A stretch of DNA of 53,898 nt from Akkermansiaceae bacterium (GTDB lineage: Bacteria > Verrucomicrobiota > Verrucomicrobiia > Verrucomicrobiales > Akkermansiaceae): assembly GCA_025354565.1 (NCBI GenBank), contig JANXMQ010000129.1:1-53898 (forward strand), read 5' to 3'. The notes under the pieces are model-generated. The model searched no databases, had not been told where the DNA came from, and saw only the letters and a list, made by a program, of their open reading frames with translations. Made by a program: the position numbers and the translations under genes. This document shows, piece after piece, positions 17,163-26,105 of the stretch (within the stretch, counting starts at the first letter, position 1; every line of letters starts with the position of its first letter).

Positions 17163-20100
17163 ATGAAAATCGCCACCTACAACGTCAATGGAATCAACGG
17201 TCGCCTGCCCGTCTTATTGCGGTGGCTGAAGGAGGCCAAGCCGGACGTTGTCTGTTTGCAGGAGCTGAAGGCACCGGACGAGAAGTTCCCGCTTTCCGCG
17301 ATTCAGCGGGCCGGTTACGGGGCGATCTGGCACGGCCAGAAAAGTTGGCATGGAGTCGCCATACTGTCCCGTGGTGCGGAACCCATCGAGAGCCGAAGAG
17401 GGCTGCCGGGCGACCCCGACAACACGCACAGCCGGTATCTGGAAGCCGCGGTGGAGGGTATTTTGATCGGGTGTCTCTATCTGCCTAACGGCAACCCCGC
17501 ACCGGGTCCGAAGTTCGATTACAAGTTGCATTGGTTCGAACGATTCCTGAATCACGCCAAGGGCCTTCTCGCCCAAGACATTCCGGTCGTGCTCGCCGGC
17601 GATTACAACGTGATTCCGACTGGGTTGGACGTTTATAAACCGGAGAAATGGGTCGATGACGCGCTGTTCCGACCTCAAGTGCGGAAATTCTATCAGCGGC
17701 TTGTCGGCCAAGGTTGGACCGATTCCATCCGGACCTTGCATCCGGACGAACGCATTTACACGTTCTGGGATTATCTCAGGAATGCTTACGCTCGCAACGC
17801 GGGGCTGCGGCTCGACCATCTCCTCCTAAGCCCTGATCTCGCGGAACGGTTAGTTAAGGCGGAGGTGGATCAGCAAGTCCGCGGATGGGAAAAGTCGAGT
17901 GACCACGCCCCGGTCTGGATTGAGCTGGCTGGCGCGAAGAAGTGCGCCAAAAAAAAGTCTATCAAGAAAGCCGCGCGGAAGATACCCAAGGAGAAGCCGG
18001 ATGAGGCGCAATCCGTCGGCGCTCCACTCGTGAAGTATCAAGAGAAGCGCAACTTCGCGAAGACGCCGGAACCCGGTGCGCAGGTGGGTGACCGGTCCGG
18101 CCGCTCATTCGTGGTTCAGGAACATCATGCCCGCAGCCACCATTTTGATTTCCGCCTGGAGATCGACGGGGTTCTTGTTAGCTGGGCGGTTCCGAAAGGC
18201 ATCCCGGAGGATTTGGTGGCCAAGCGGCTGGCCGTCCATGTCGAGGACCATCCATTGGAATATGGAAAATTCGAGGGCAGCATTCCCAAGGGCAACTACG
18301 GTGCCGGCACAGTGACTATCTGGGACAAAGGGACCTGGGAACCGATGGAGAAGAGCTGGCGCAAGGATTTCGCCAAGGGGACGTTCAAATTCCACCTCAA
18401 GGGCGATCGGCTCAATGGTCCCTATCTGCTCGTCCGGCTGAAAGAGGAGCCTAACTGGATGATGAAACTGCTGGAACCGTCCACCCACCCGCAACCGGCG
18501 TTCGAGGCGAAAAATGAGAAGCCGGACTATGTGACTCCACAACTGGCTCAGGTAGTTTCCACGGTGCCACGGGGACGCGACATCATCCATGAGCTGAAAT
18601 TCGACGGCTACCGCCTGATCATCGTCAAGCACTGGGGCGAGCTAACGGTTTACACCCGCAACGGCCACGACTGGACTCACAAGTTCAAGGCGCTCGCCAA
18701 ACATCTGACAGCGGTATCGGCGAAGGATTTCATCCTGGATGGTGAGGCGGTGGTGTTCGATGAAAAGGGCCGCAGCAATTTCGGCGACTTGCAGGCGGCG
18801 CTCAAAGACCGCCCTAACGAAGTCTCGTTTGTCGCCTTCGATCTTCTCCACTTCGACGGGCTGAACCTCCGCGATCTGCCGTTAGGTGAGCGTCAGAAAC
18901 GGTTGGCGGAACTGGTGCCGGAAGACCAAGGAATTGTTAGGCGCTCGGCGGTGTGGGCGGCGGACATGGGTCCGGCCCTCTATAAGCAGGCGTGCAAGCT
19001 CGGTCTTGAGGGCATCATCAGCAAGAAATTGGGCGGCGTTTACAGGCCGGGCGACAGGCGGGACTGGACGAAATCAAAGTGCCGTGCCCGGCAGGAGTTC
19101 GTGGTGTGTGGCTATACCACGCCGAAAAGTTCGCTGCCCGCATTCTCCTCACTCGTGCTCGGGACCTACGAAAATGGCAAGCTGATACCTCGCGGGAAAG
19201 TGGGCACTGGGTTTTCCGACAAGGATCGCCGTGACTACCTTGCGGTGTTCAAGCCGCTCACGACCACCAGAGCTCCGTTTGAAATGGATGTAGAAGTGGT
19301 CTGGCTGAAACCCAAACTGGTGGCCGAGGTCGAGTTCGCCGACATCACCCGCGATGGCTCAGTGCGCCAGGCTTCGCTTGTGGCCCTTCGTGAGGACAAG
19401 TCGCCCGATCAGGTTCACATGGACGCGGTACAGACAGCCACCGTGGACAGCAAAGGGTCCAAGGTGGCAGGCATCACGATCACCCATCCGGACCGCCTGG
19501 TGTTCCCCGGCGACGGGGTGACCAAGTTAGAGGTGGCGAAGTACTATGAGCGGGTGGGGGAATTGATGCTGCCCTTCGTAGCAAATCGCCCGCTGGCGTT
19601 GCTGCGTGCTCCGGGAGGGATCACCGGGGAATTGTTCTTCCAAAAGTCATTTAAGACTCACGTTCCGGAAGGCGTCCACCAGAAGAAACTCCCGGATGGC
19701 AATGAGATTTTTTTCGTCAAGGACGTCAAGGGATTGGTCTCGCTCGCGCAGTTGGGGGCCATCGAGTTTCACCCGTGGGGATCTCCGCTCATAAACCTGG
19801 AGAAACCGGACTTCCTGACTTGGGATCTCGACCCGGAAGAGTCGGTGCCGTGGAAGGAGGTGCTGGGAGCCGCATTGCTGCTGCGGGACTACCTGGCTGA
19901 ACGCGGGTTGCAGACCATCGTCAAGACCTCCGGTGGGAAAGGACTCCACATCGTTTTGCCCCTCAAACCGAAGCATGACTGGTCGCTGATGAAGCCGTTT
20001 ACCAAGGCGGTGGCATCTGCGGTGGCGAGCTTCAACCCCCGCCGCTTCACCGTTACTTCCACCAAATCCAAGCGCACCGGGAAAATCTATATCGACTGGA

Positions 20101-20315
20101 TGCGGAACAGTCGCGGAGCGACATGCATCGCCCCATGGGCGCTCCGCGCTCGCCCCGGTGGTACCGTCTCCATGCCCACAAAATGGGAGCACCTGCCCGA
20201 CCTTGCGAAGGCGGGTTTTACCATCCACGAGCCGCCGCAAACACCGGTGGATTGGATGGAACTAGCACCCCAATCGGTGGCAATGAAATTGCTGCGCGAT
20301 CTTGGCATCGCCTGA
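17163..20315 (+). CDS. ligD: Exonuclease III-LigD fusion (AP endonuclease, 3'-phosphoesterase, ATP-dependent ligase, polymerase)
   Basis: A single 1050-residue frame with four catalytic domains. (1) Exonuclease III/AP endonuclease, 1-255: Asn7, Glu34 (LQELKAP), Asp147/Asn149 (AGDYNV), Asp218 (LRLDHL) and Asp247/His248 (SSDHAP). A Lys-rich linker (256-285) follows. (2) LigD 3'-phosphoesterase, about 290-440, with HHARSHHFDFRLE and GNYGAGTV. (3) ATP-dependent ligase, about 455-760, nucleotidyl-acceptor Lys479 in ELKFDGYR, DGEAV, EGIISKK and WTKSK. (4) LigD polymerase/primase, about 770-1050, metal-binding Asp888/Asp890 (TWDLDP) and Asp978 (IYIDWM), and KTSGGKGLHIV. Domains 2-4 follow the Pseudomonas order. 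All active-site motifs look intact. The extra N-terminal nuclease would process abasic or blocked 3' ends before joining. Start ATG at 17163 begins the exonuclease III fold exactly. ku lies upstream. Confidence 0.95.
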   Translation: MKIATYNVNGINGRLPVLLRWLKEAKPDVVCLQELKAPDEKFPLSAIQRAGYGAIWHGQKSWHGVAILSRGAEPIESRRGLPGDPDNTHSRYLEAAVEGILIGCLYLPNGNPAPGPKFDYKLHWFERFLNHAKGLLAQDIPVVLAGDYNVIPTGLDVYKPEKWVDDALFRPQVRKFYQRLVGQGWTDSIRTLHPDERIYTFWDYLRNAYARNAGLRLDHLLLSPDLAERLVKAEVDQQVRGWEKSSDHAPVWIELAGAKKCAKKKSIKKAARKIPKEKPDEAQSVGAPLVKYQEKRNFAKTPEPGAQVGDRSGRSFVVQEHHARSHHFDFRLEIDGVLVSWAVPKGIPEDLVAKRLAVHVEDHPLEYGKFEGSIPKGNYGAGTVTIWDKGTWEPMEKSWRKDFAKGTFKFHLKGDRLNGPYLLVRLKEEPNWMMKLLEPSTHPQPAFEAKNEKPDYVTPQLAQVVSTVPRGRDIIHELKFDGYRLIIVKHWGELTVYTRNGHDWTHKFKALAKHLTAVSAKDFILDGEAVVFDEKGRSNFGDLQAALKDRPNEVSFVAFDLLHFDGLNLRDLPLGERQKRLAELVPEDQGIVRRSAVWAADMGPALYKQACKLGLEGIISKKLGGVYRPGDRRDWTKSKCRARQEFVVCGYTTPKSSLPAFSSLVLGTYENGKLIPRGKVGTGFSDKDRRDYLAVFKPLTTTRAPFEMDVEVVWLKPKLVAEVEFADITRDGSVRQASLVALREDKSPDQVHMDAVQTATVDSKGSKVAGITITHPDRLVFPGDGVTKLEVAKYYERVGELMLPFVANRPLALLRAPGGITGELFFQKSFKTHVPEGVHQKKLPDGNEIFFVKDVKGLVSLAQLGAIEFHPWGSPLINLEKPDFLTWDLDPEESVPWKEVLGAALLLRDYLAERGLQTIVKTSGGKGLHIVLPLKPKHDWSLMKPFTKAVASAVASFNPRRFTVTSTKSKRTGKIYIDWMRNSRGATCIAPWALRARPGGTVSMPTKWEHLPDLAKAGFTIHEPPQTPVDWMELAPQSVAMKLLRDLGIA

Positions 20316-20583
20316 GAGGTGCGGAGGCTTTTGCGTGGGCACTCGACAACAAAACTGAGCCCGCGATACTTTGCCATTTGAAGATCTCCCGGACGTCGGC
20401 AATCTGATTGCAGTTTTGACGAGCATGGCTCTCTAGCAGTCTGCGGAGCGCCTCATCGCTCGACAGCGATACAAGGTGAGGCATGGCCTCACAAATCTGA
20501 ACCTCCATGCTAAAGAGATCACGGAGTTGATCGAAGAAAAGATCGTGAGGAGTGTGGGTCTTCATAGGCGCTATTGCATTCAT
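20218..20583 (-). pseudogene. Truncated DUF892 (YciE/YciF-type ferritin-like) gene
   Basis: The minus strand reads DLFFDQLRDLFSMEVQI, LSSDEALRRLLESHARQ and IADVREIF, the first helices of the DUF892 family of ferritin-like stress proteins. The resemblance ends near 20,380; the remaining frame merely crosses the end of ligD on the opposite strand. Half of the four-helix bundle and its metal ligands are missing. An intact member of the family lies at 33296-33865. Confidence 0.7.
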
Positions 20584-21171
20584 CGATGGTGTTGCAGGAT
20601 CTGCGCCAAATCACCCAATCCGGCTCAGATCAAATTTGGCCGTAATAGTATATCCTCGTGTCAATTAAGCCTCGTCCGAAAGTGCCTGTCGGGGCGGTGC
20701 ATCGCCCCGCTTGCGACCTTGACGGTTCCCCACCACGGGGGCAGGGAACTCCGCGCTCAGGACTACCCCGTGTTGCCCGATTGGCAAGCGTACGCAAAAT
20801 TCGTAAGTAAGGCTAATCAACAGGCCAGTGCAGATTGACTCTCTAGGTTGCTTTTAAAAAGTCAGTTCTTCCTCGTGCTCGCCGAAGGTGCGTCGTAGAA
20901 GCATTGCACAAGGCACCAACCGTTGTTGCAGATTGCCATTTTTCCCCCTTCCAACGGTAGAAGGTGTGGGATCATCCGGCTGACGCGAAAAGCCATATCT
21001 CTAGTAAATATCGGTCTCCGGGTCGGTTCGGGGGGAAGCGCTGCTCATGTGGCGTGGATCGTGCAAGGAAAAAAGGGCAACCCTGCAGTCTAGCGCGATG
21101 GCTCCATATGGATTGTGGAGGGAGTCCCCACCCGTCCGTCGGGTAATTCATCTTCAACTCACCTCAACATT
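20584..21171. other. 588-bp gap with a GC-rich hairpin
   Basis: No gene is supported here. A perfect hairpin, CGGGGCG-GTGCAT-CGCCCCG, occupies 20690-20709 and could be a terminator-like structure, but no T-run follows it. A short coherent frame end (DYPVLPDWQAYAKFVSKANQQ, here broken for length: DYPVLPDWQAYAK and FVSKANQQ) stops near 20838 and may be the end of a lost gene. Confidence 0.4.
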
Positions 21172-21501
21172 ATGGAGTTTACTCACGACAAACTCATCTT
21201 CGCCCCGGGCGACGTGGACCTTGTGTTCTCGCCCATGCGGTCAAGCCTAGGGGCTGAGACCTACGTTTTGGGAGCTTTTAACCCCGCGCTGACGCGGCTG
21301 CCCAACGGCAATCTACTGATCATGGTACGCATCGCCGAGGCGCTGTCGAACGCCACCGAGGACGCGACGATTACATTGTCGCATCGGGCGAGGATGACTT
21401 GGCCTGCGGATCACGCACATTCCAAAGCGCATTTTCGCCTGATGCAGGCTAAAGTAGCAAATCCATCAACCGTTCAACCTTTCTCCCTAACCCACAAATG
21501 A
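21172..21501 (+). pseudogene. Truncated N-terminus of a GH130-type glycosidase/phosphorylase
   Basis: From the ATG at 21172 the frame reads APGDVDLVFSPMRSSLGAE and FNPALTRLPNGNLLIMVRIA, the N-terminal strand pattern of GH130 beta-mannoside phosphorylase-related proteins. After about 62 residues the resemblance ends, and the remaining residues run to a stop at 21499-21501. Intact relatives are over 350 residues. The stop overlaps the next start as ATGA, so the fragment may still be translated and keep the downstream glycosyltransferase coupled. An intact GH130 gene is at 34058-35518. Confidence 0.55.
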
Positions 21502-23813
21502 ACAGCAAGAGCCCCCATCGGATCGCCCTTATCGGAAATTACCTCCCGCGCAAATGCGGGATCGCCACTTTCACCCACGACGTATGTCGCGCACTGACGG
21601 ACAATCAACCGGACACCGAATGTTTCGTTGTAACCGTCAACGACACGCCTTCAGGATATGCTTATCCACCGGAGGTGAGGTTTGAAATCGCGGAGCAGGA
21701 TGTGCGCAGCTATCGCCGTGCGGCGGATTTTCTCAACTTCAGCAACGCCGAGGTGGTCTGCGTGCAACATGAGTTCGGGATTTACGGCGGGCCCTGCGGG
21801 AGCCACATTCTCGCGCTGCTGCGGCGCTTGCGCCTTCCGGTTGTTACGCAGCTTCACACGGTGCTAGAATCGCCGACGCCCGAACAGCGGCGCGTGATGG
21901 AGGAAATCATCGAGTTTTCCAGGAGACTGGTAGTGATGAGCGAGCGCGGACGGACCATGCTGCGGGAGATTTACAAGGTGTCGGCGAGCCGCATTGACCT
22001 GATTCCACATGGGATTCCCGACATGCCGTTCGTGGACCCTAACTTCCATAAGGACAAGTTTGGAGTGGAGGGCAAGCGAGTGCTGCTGACGTTCGGCCTC
22101 CTATCTCCGGGAAAAGGTATAGAACACGTGATTCGGGCTTTGCCGGAGGTGGTGCGGGATCATCCCGAACTGGTCTATATCGTACTTGGGGCAACCCATC
22201 CCAACCTTGTTCGAGAACAGGGAGAAGCCTATCGGTTCAGCTTGGAGCGGCTCGCTGCCGACCTTGGCGTGAAGAAGCACGTCGTGTTCTACAATCGATT
22301 TGTCGAACTTGAAGAGCTCAAGGAATTCCTCGGCGCGGCGGATATATACATCACTCCCTATCCCAACGCAGCCCAGAGCACATCGGGAACGCTCGCCTAT
22401 GCCTTCGGCTGCGGCAAGGCAGTCATCTCGACTCCATACTGGCACGCGGAAGAACTGTTAGCGGAGGATCGCGGCGTGTTCGTGCCCTTCCGAGACAGCG
22501 GCGCAATTGCAAGGGAGTTGAACGCCCTTCTGAACGACGACGTGCGCCGCAACGCCATGCGCAAGAAGGCCTATCTGCTGGGCCGGGAAATGGTATGGAG
22601 CCACGTTGCGGGACTGTATGCGGCGTCCTTCGAGCTTGCGCGACGCACCCGCCGGACGGGTGGATTGTCGAGGCCTTTGCAAACGCTCGACGAGGAACCC
22701 CGCAAGCTACCCGACCTACGCCTCGATCATCTGGGCAAGCTTACGGATTCAACAGGGATTTTCCAGCATGCGGCTTATTCGCTGCCCAGTTTCAAAGAAG
22801 GCTATTGCACTGATGACAACGCGCGCGCGCTGCTGCTCACGGTGATGCTTGAGGAAACCGGTGATGACAGCGAGCAATTGCACGGCCTCGCCACCACCTA
22901 CGCGGCTTTCGTGAATCATGCCTTTATTCCCGAGTCCGGGAGATTTCACAATTTCATGGGCTTCGACCGGCGGTGGCTCGACGACGATGGGGCGGACGAC
23001 TCCCTTGGGCGAAGCCTTTTGGTTTTGGGAGCCTGCGTGGGACGCTCCCGGCGGGTTGATTTGCGGCGGTGGGCCGGAGAGCTGTTTGAACGTGCTCTGC
23101 CGGCGATCACCGAGACCCGCTCCCCCAGAGCGTGGGCTCTCACTCTGGTAGGGATCCAGGAATACTTCCGGCGCTTTACGGGCGACCGGGCGGTCGCCCT
23201 CATTGGGACAACGCTGATTGAGCGTCTGTTAGCAGAGTTCGGGGCGGCAAGCAGCGGCGGATGGGTGTGGTTTGAGGAAATCCTAAGTTATGGGAACGCC
23301 CGCCTGCCGCACGCTTTGATCGTGGGTGGCCAATGGGCCGGCAACTCCGAGGCGCTTGAGGTTGGACTCCGCAGCCTGCGCTGGCTGATGCGCGTCCAAA
23401 CAGCGGAAGGCGGGCATTTCCGCCCCATCGGATCGGACGGCTTTTTCGTGCGGGGTGGTTCCCGCGCCGACTTCGACCAGCAGCCGTTGGAGGCATGGCT
23501 CTCCACTGCGGCCTGCATCGAGGCGTGGTATGCCACCCAAGACGAATTCTGGCTCAAGGAGGCTGGCCGCGCTTTCGAGTGGTTCCTAGGTCGCAATGAC
23601 CTGAGACTTCCGCTGTACAACGCGGCGAGCGGCGGTTGTTTCGACGGACTTCATTTCGATCGCGTCAACCTGAACCAAGGTGCGGAATCGACTCTCGCTT
23701 TCCTCCTAGCGCTTCAGGAAATGCGCCGGGTGGAGCGTTCGCTGACCGTCTTCAACAAGCCCATCGACCGGATCCTGCCTGGGAGGAAAATGGAAACCCA
23801 GAGCAAACCGTGA
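21498..23813 (+). CDS. GT4 family glycosyltransferase fused to an alpha-toroid-like domain
   Basis: 771 residues. Residues 1-390 are a GT-B retaining glycosyltransferase of family GT4: Gly-rich N-terminal motif (KCGIATFTHDVCRAL), VVCVQHEFGIYGG, LIPHGIPD, LLTFGLLSPGKGIEHVIRAL, and the nucleotide-sugar site around GTLAYAFGCGKAVISTPYW. Residues about 400-771 are helix-rich with DDNARALLLTVML, WVWFEEILSYGNARLPHAL and AEGGHFRPIGSDGFF, like alpha/alpha-toroid glycosidase-type domains; no catalytic residue can be named. Likely a cytoplasmic enzyme making a mannose-type glycan or oligosaccharide, given the neighbouring GH130 genes (inference). It overlaps the truncated GH130 gene by four bases. Confidence 0.87.
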   Translation: MNSKSPHRIALIGNYLPRKCGIATFTHDVCRALTDNQPDTECFVVTVNDTPSGYAYPPEVRFEIAEQDVRSYRRAADFLNFSNAEVVCVQHEFGIYGGPCGSHILALLRRLRLPVVTQLHTVLESPTPEQRRVMEEIIEFSRRLVVMSERGRTMLREIYKVSASRIDLIPHGIPDMPFVDPNFHKDKFGVEGKRVLLTFGLLSPGKGIEHVIRALPEVVRDHPELVYIVLGATHPNLVREQGEAYRFSLERLAADLGVKKHVVFYNRFVELEELKEFLGAADIYITPYPNAAQSTSGTLAYAFGCGKAVISTPYWHAEELLAEDRGVFVPFRDSGAIARELNALLNDDVRRNAMRKKAYLLGREMVWSHVAGLYAASFELARRTRRTGGLSRPLQTLDEEPRKLPDLRLDHLGKLTDSTGIFQHAAYSLPSFKEGYCTDDNARALLLTVMLEETGDDSEQLHGLATTYAAFVNHAFIPESGRFHNFMGFDRRWLDDDGADDSLGRSLLVLGACVGRSRRVDLRRWAGELFERALPAITETRSPRAWALTLVGIQEYFRRFTGDRAVALIGTTLIERLLAEFGAASSGGWVWFEEILSYGNARLPHALIVGGQWAGNSEALEVGLRSLRWLMRVQTAEGGHFRPIGSDGFFVRGGSRADFDQQPLEAWLSTAACIEAWYATQDEFWLKEAGRAFEWFLGRNDLRLPLYNAASGGCFDGLHFDRVNLNQGAESTLAFLLALQEMRRVERSLTVFNKPIDRILPGRKMETQSKP

Positions 23814-23820
23814 ACCCGTC

Positions 23821-24478
23821 ACCTTTTAAAATCGTCGCACTGGAGCTGGCGGCTTCGGCATGTTCGCTACTCAACAATTCCTCCAAACTCTAGGTGTCGA
23901 GCTGGCGGCGATCGTAGGCACGCACCACGAGGCAGCCTCGCCAACCGCAAAAGGACTCCTTTGCATCGCCAATCTGATGCAGTGCTACAATCCGTTGTTT
24001 GGAGCGGTTAGGCAGCTCGTCCAATCCCGCGTGCTCGGCGACTGCCTCCACGGCTGGTTCGAAAACTACGCATGTGATTAAGGACTTGGAATCGAACATT
24101 GGTTCTGGGATCGCGGGAAGAGCGGCGGAATCTTTGTCGAACATGGTGGGAAGCAAGGCCGTCGGCGATAAAGCGGAAACGCTTGAGCAGATGAAGACAT
24201 TTCCCGGCGCGCGCATGAATGGTATCTCGCTCTATGGCGGTCCGGACCGCATGGCGAAAGGGCGACACACGTCGATGAATATCCAACATCAGATCGAACT
24301 CAGTTTCGGTATCGGCGACGAAAAGATGCGGCGCTACTCGGAACTCCTGCGCTCCATGTTCGCCGAACAACTCGCCTGGATCCGCGCTCGTTCGCACGTC
24401 CGTAAAATCGCCGAGTGAAACGGACGGGATTCGCTGGCCATGGCGGTGGCGGTGCATGATCTCGCGGAAGCCACCTAG
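23821..24478 (+). pseudogene. Decayed Gfo/Idh/MocA-family oxidoreductase
   Basis: Pieces of one oxidoreductase occur in three frames. First: LGVELAAIVGTHHEA, then LMQCYNPLFGAVRQLV and LHGWFENYACD (to 24081). Then in another frame, from about 24098: HWFWDRGKSGGIFVEHGGK. Then, after a missing stretch, YGGPDRMAKGRHTSMNI, ELLRSMFAEQLAWIRARSH and, past a TGA at 24416-24418, NGRDSLAMAV to a final stop near 24478. The order matches the C-terminal domain of Gfo/Idh/MocA proteins. There are thus frameshifts, an internal deletion and a nonsense codon. It directly follows the glycosyltransferase and was probably part of the same glycan operon. Confidence 0.72.
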
Positions 24479-25021
24479 TCCGTCCCGTTAGATTAGCGGC
24501 CTATATCAGTTGCACTCCTGCTGAGCTGGCTAGGCGAAAAATGCAAAATACGACATGATTGGGCGATATGCACTTCGCCTCCACCTGCGGAGGGCATGCG
24601 TCTTGTGGTTAAAACGCTTCCCAACGAAAATCCGTTGGCACACGCAATCCGCGAAGCGTCCCACAGTCTGTTGAGTCCAATAACCAACTTACATACAAAC
24701 GAAGAACGGCTTTCCAAGCTTTTACAAAGGCTGTGTCCCAAAATGAACAATTTAATAGTACAAAACCATAGGTAATTGCATTAGATAATTCTTTAGACCG
24801 CTAATGAAATAAACAGTGTTTACTATGCTATTTTCACTTGCGCTTCAAATTTCGATGCTGGATTTTCCTGAATTTACGAATTGGCACGCTGTGCGCTAAT
24901 GCAAATGCTCCTTCAATGATGTCGGACTTCGGATTGTTTAAATTTTGACTTATCCAAGTTCTCTTAAGTCTAAATCGGCATCCTGATGTGGGAAAAATGA
25001 AAAACAACCGACACAAACCAA
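24479..25021. other. 543-bp AT-rich gap upstream of the ferritin-like gene
   Basis: No gene is supported. Base composition changes sharply to AT-rich from about 24,720 (runs such as AACAATTTAATAGTAC and AAATAAACAGTGTTTAC), unlike the GC-rich surroundings. The AT-rich character continues up to and somewhat into the ferritin-like gene, consistent with recent acquisition of this block. Confidence 0.5.
24944..24973 (+). promoter_or_regulatory. Candidate sigma70-type promoter of the ferritin-like gene
   Basis: TTGACT (24944-24949) and TCTAAA (24968-24973) are separated by 18 bp and lie 48 bp upstream of the ATG at 25022. The -35 box matches five of six consensus bases; the -10 is weaker. No operator was recognised. 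Confidence 0.35.
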
Positions 25022-25954
25022 ATGAATACTCCAATCGTATTAAAACATATCGAAGAAATATCAACCACCACTGGGGGTCGCCGCAGATTCATGCGCAAGT
25101 TAGGCCTGATGACGGCAGGAACGGCGGGGATCATGGCCATCCCATCTCGGGTCCGAGCCCAAGCAGCAGAGTTCCAACCCAACGCCACCGATGTGGCAGT
25201 GTTGAATTTTGCTCTGAATCTGGAATACCTCGAAGCGGAGTATTATTTGGCCGCCACTACCGCCAAAGGCCTAGAAGATGCTGGGATTGATGTGGACGGA
25301 GGCAATGGACAAAAGGCCAAAAGTGTCATCATCAAGATGCATCCAAAAGTAAAGTTTGATACTGCATCGTTCGAAGATTACGCAAATGAAATTGCCAACG
25401 ATGAGGCCAATCATGTTCGCTACATTCGCGAAACGTTGACAAACAATGGCGCATCACCGGTGGCACGTCCTCAGATTGACCTTCGCGATAGCTTTAAAGC
25501 CCTTGGAAATCTCATCGGCGTTAACAACTTCGACCCATTTGCCGACGAGGTGAGTTTTCTGCTCGGCGCCTTCATTTTTGAAGACGTAGGTGTAACTGCG
25601 TATAAGGGAGCGAGTCCCCTGTTGACGGACAAAAATGTGCTCGAATCCGCCGCAGGGATTCTGGGGACCGAAGCCTATCATGCCGGCGTGATCCGGACAT
25701 TGCTTTACGCCCAAGGGCCTGACGTTCGTAAGCTGGCCGGAGGAATCTCAAATGTCAGAAGCTCACTCGACAATAGCAAGAAAGACCGAGATCAGGGCAT
25801 TAGCCGCAACGGAATGGCGAATCTTATTCCCACCGATGGCGACTCGATTGCGTTCAGTCGGTCAACTCGCCAAGTGCTGAATATCGTCTATGGGAAAGTA
25901 GGAGCCCAAAAGGGACTATTCTTTCCAGAAGGGGTAAACGGCTCCATCTCTTGA
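25022..25954 (+). CDS. Tat-exported ferritin-like domain protein
   Basis: 310 residues. The N-terminus has a twin-arginine signal (GGRRRFMRKLGLMTAGTAG, cleavage probably after RVRAQA), so the protein is exported folded. The rest is a ferritin-like four-helix domain of the desiccation-related (Ferritin_2) type: VAVLNFALNLEYLEAEYYL, then YANEIANDEANHVRYIRE, LLGAFIFEDVGVTAYKGAS and AYHAGVIRTLLYAQ; Glu and His residues in these helices could bind a di-metal centre. Function is unproven; members are linked to desiccation and oxidative stress. It stands alone after an AT-rich gap. A TatA homologue is encoded at 43860-44090. Confidence 0.88.
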   Translation: MNTPIVLKHIEEISTTTGGRRRFMRKLGLMTAGTAGIMAIPSRVRAQAAEFQPNATDVAVLNFALNLEYLEAEYYLAATTAKGLEDAGIDVDGGNGQKAKSVIIKMHPKVKFDTASFEDYANEIANDEANHVRYIRETLTNNGASPVARPQIDLRDSFKALGNLIGVNNFDPFADEVSFLLGAFIFEDVGVTAYKGASPLLTDKNVLESAAGILGTEAYHAGVIRTLLYAQGPDVRKLAGGISNVRSSLDNSKKDRDQGISRNGMANLIPTDGDSIAFSRSTRQVLNIVYGKVGAQKGLFFPEGVNGSIS

Positions 25955-26105
25955 TCCTCAGCGCAAAGTGCTGGAACCGACATACGGCCCGGCAGCGATT
26001 CCAAATCTGACTTCATCGGTTTTGGGTGATCGTTGACGGTCTCAACCGCGCCAGACGAATCACACGAATCCTCCGCTCAACCTGCATTTACTAACAATCA
26101 ATCAC

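Noticed and set aside
20690..20709. Perfect GC-rich hairpin as an intrinsic terminator.
   Set aside because: No T-run follows on either strand and the nearest gene ends are over 100 bp away, so it is mentioned only as part of the gap.
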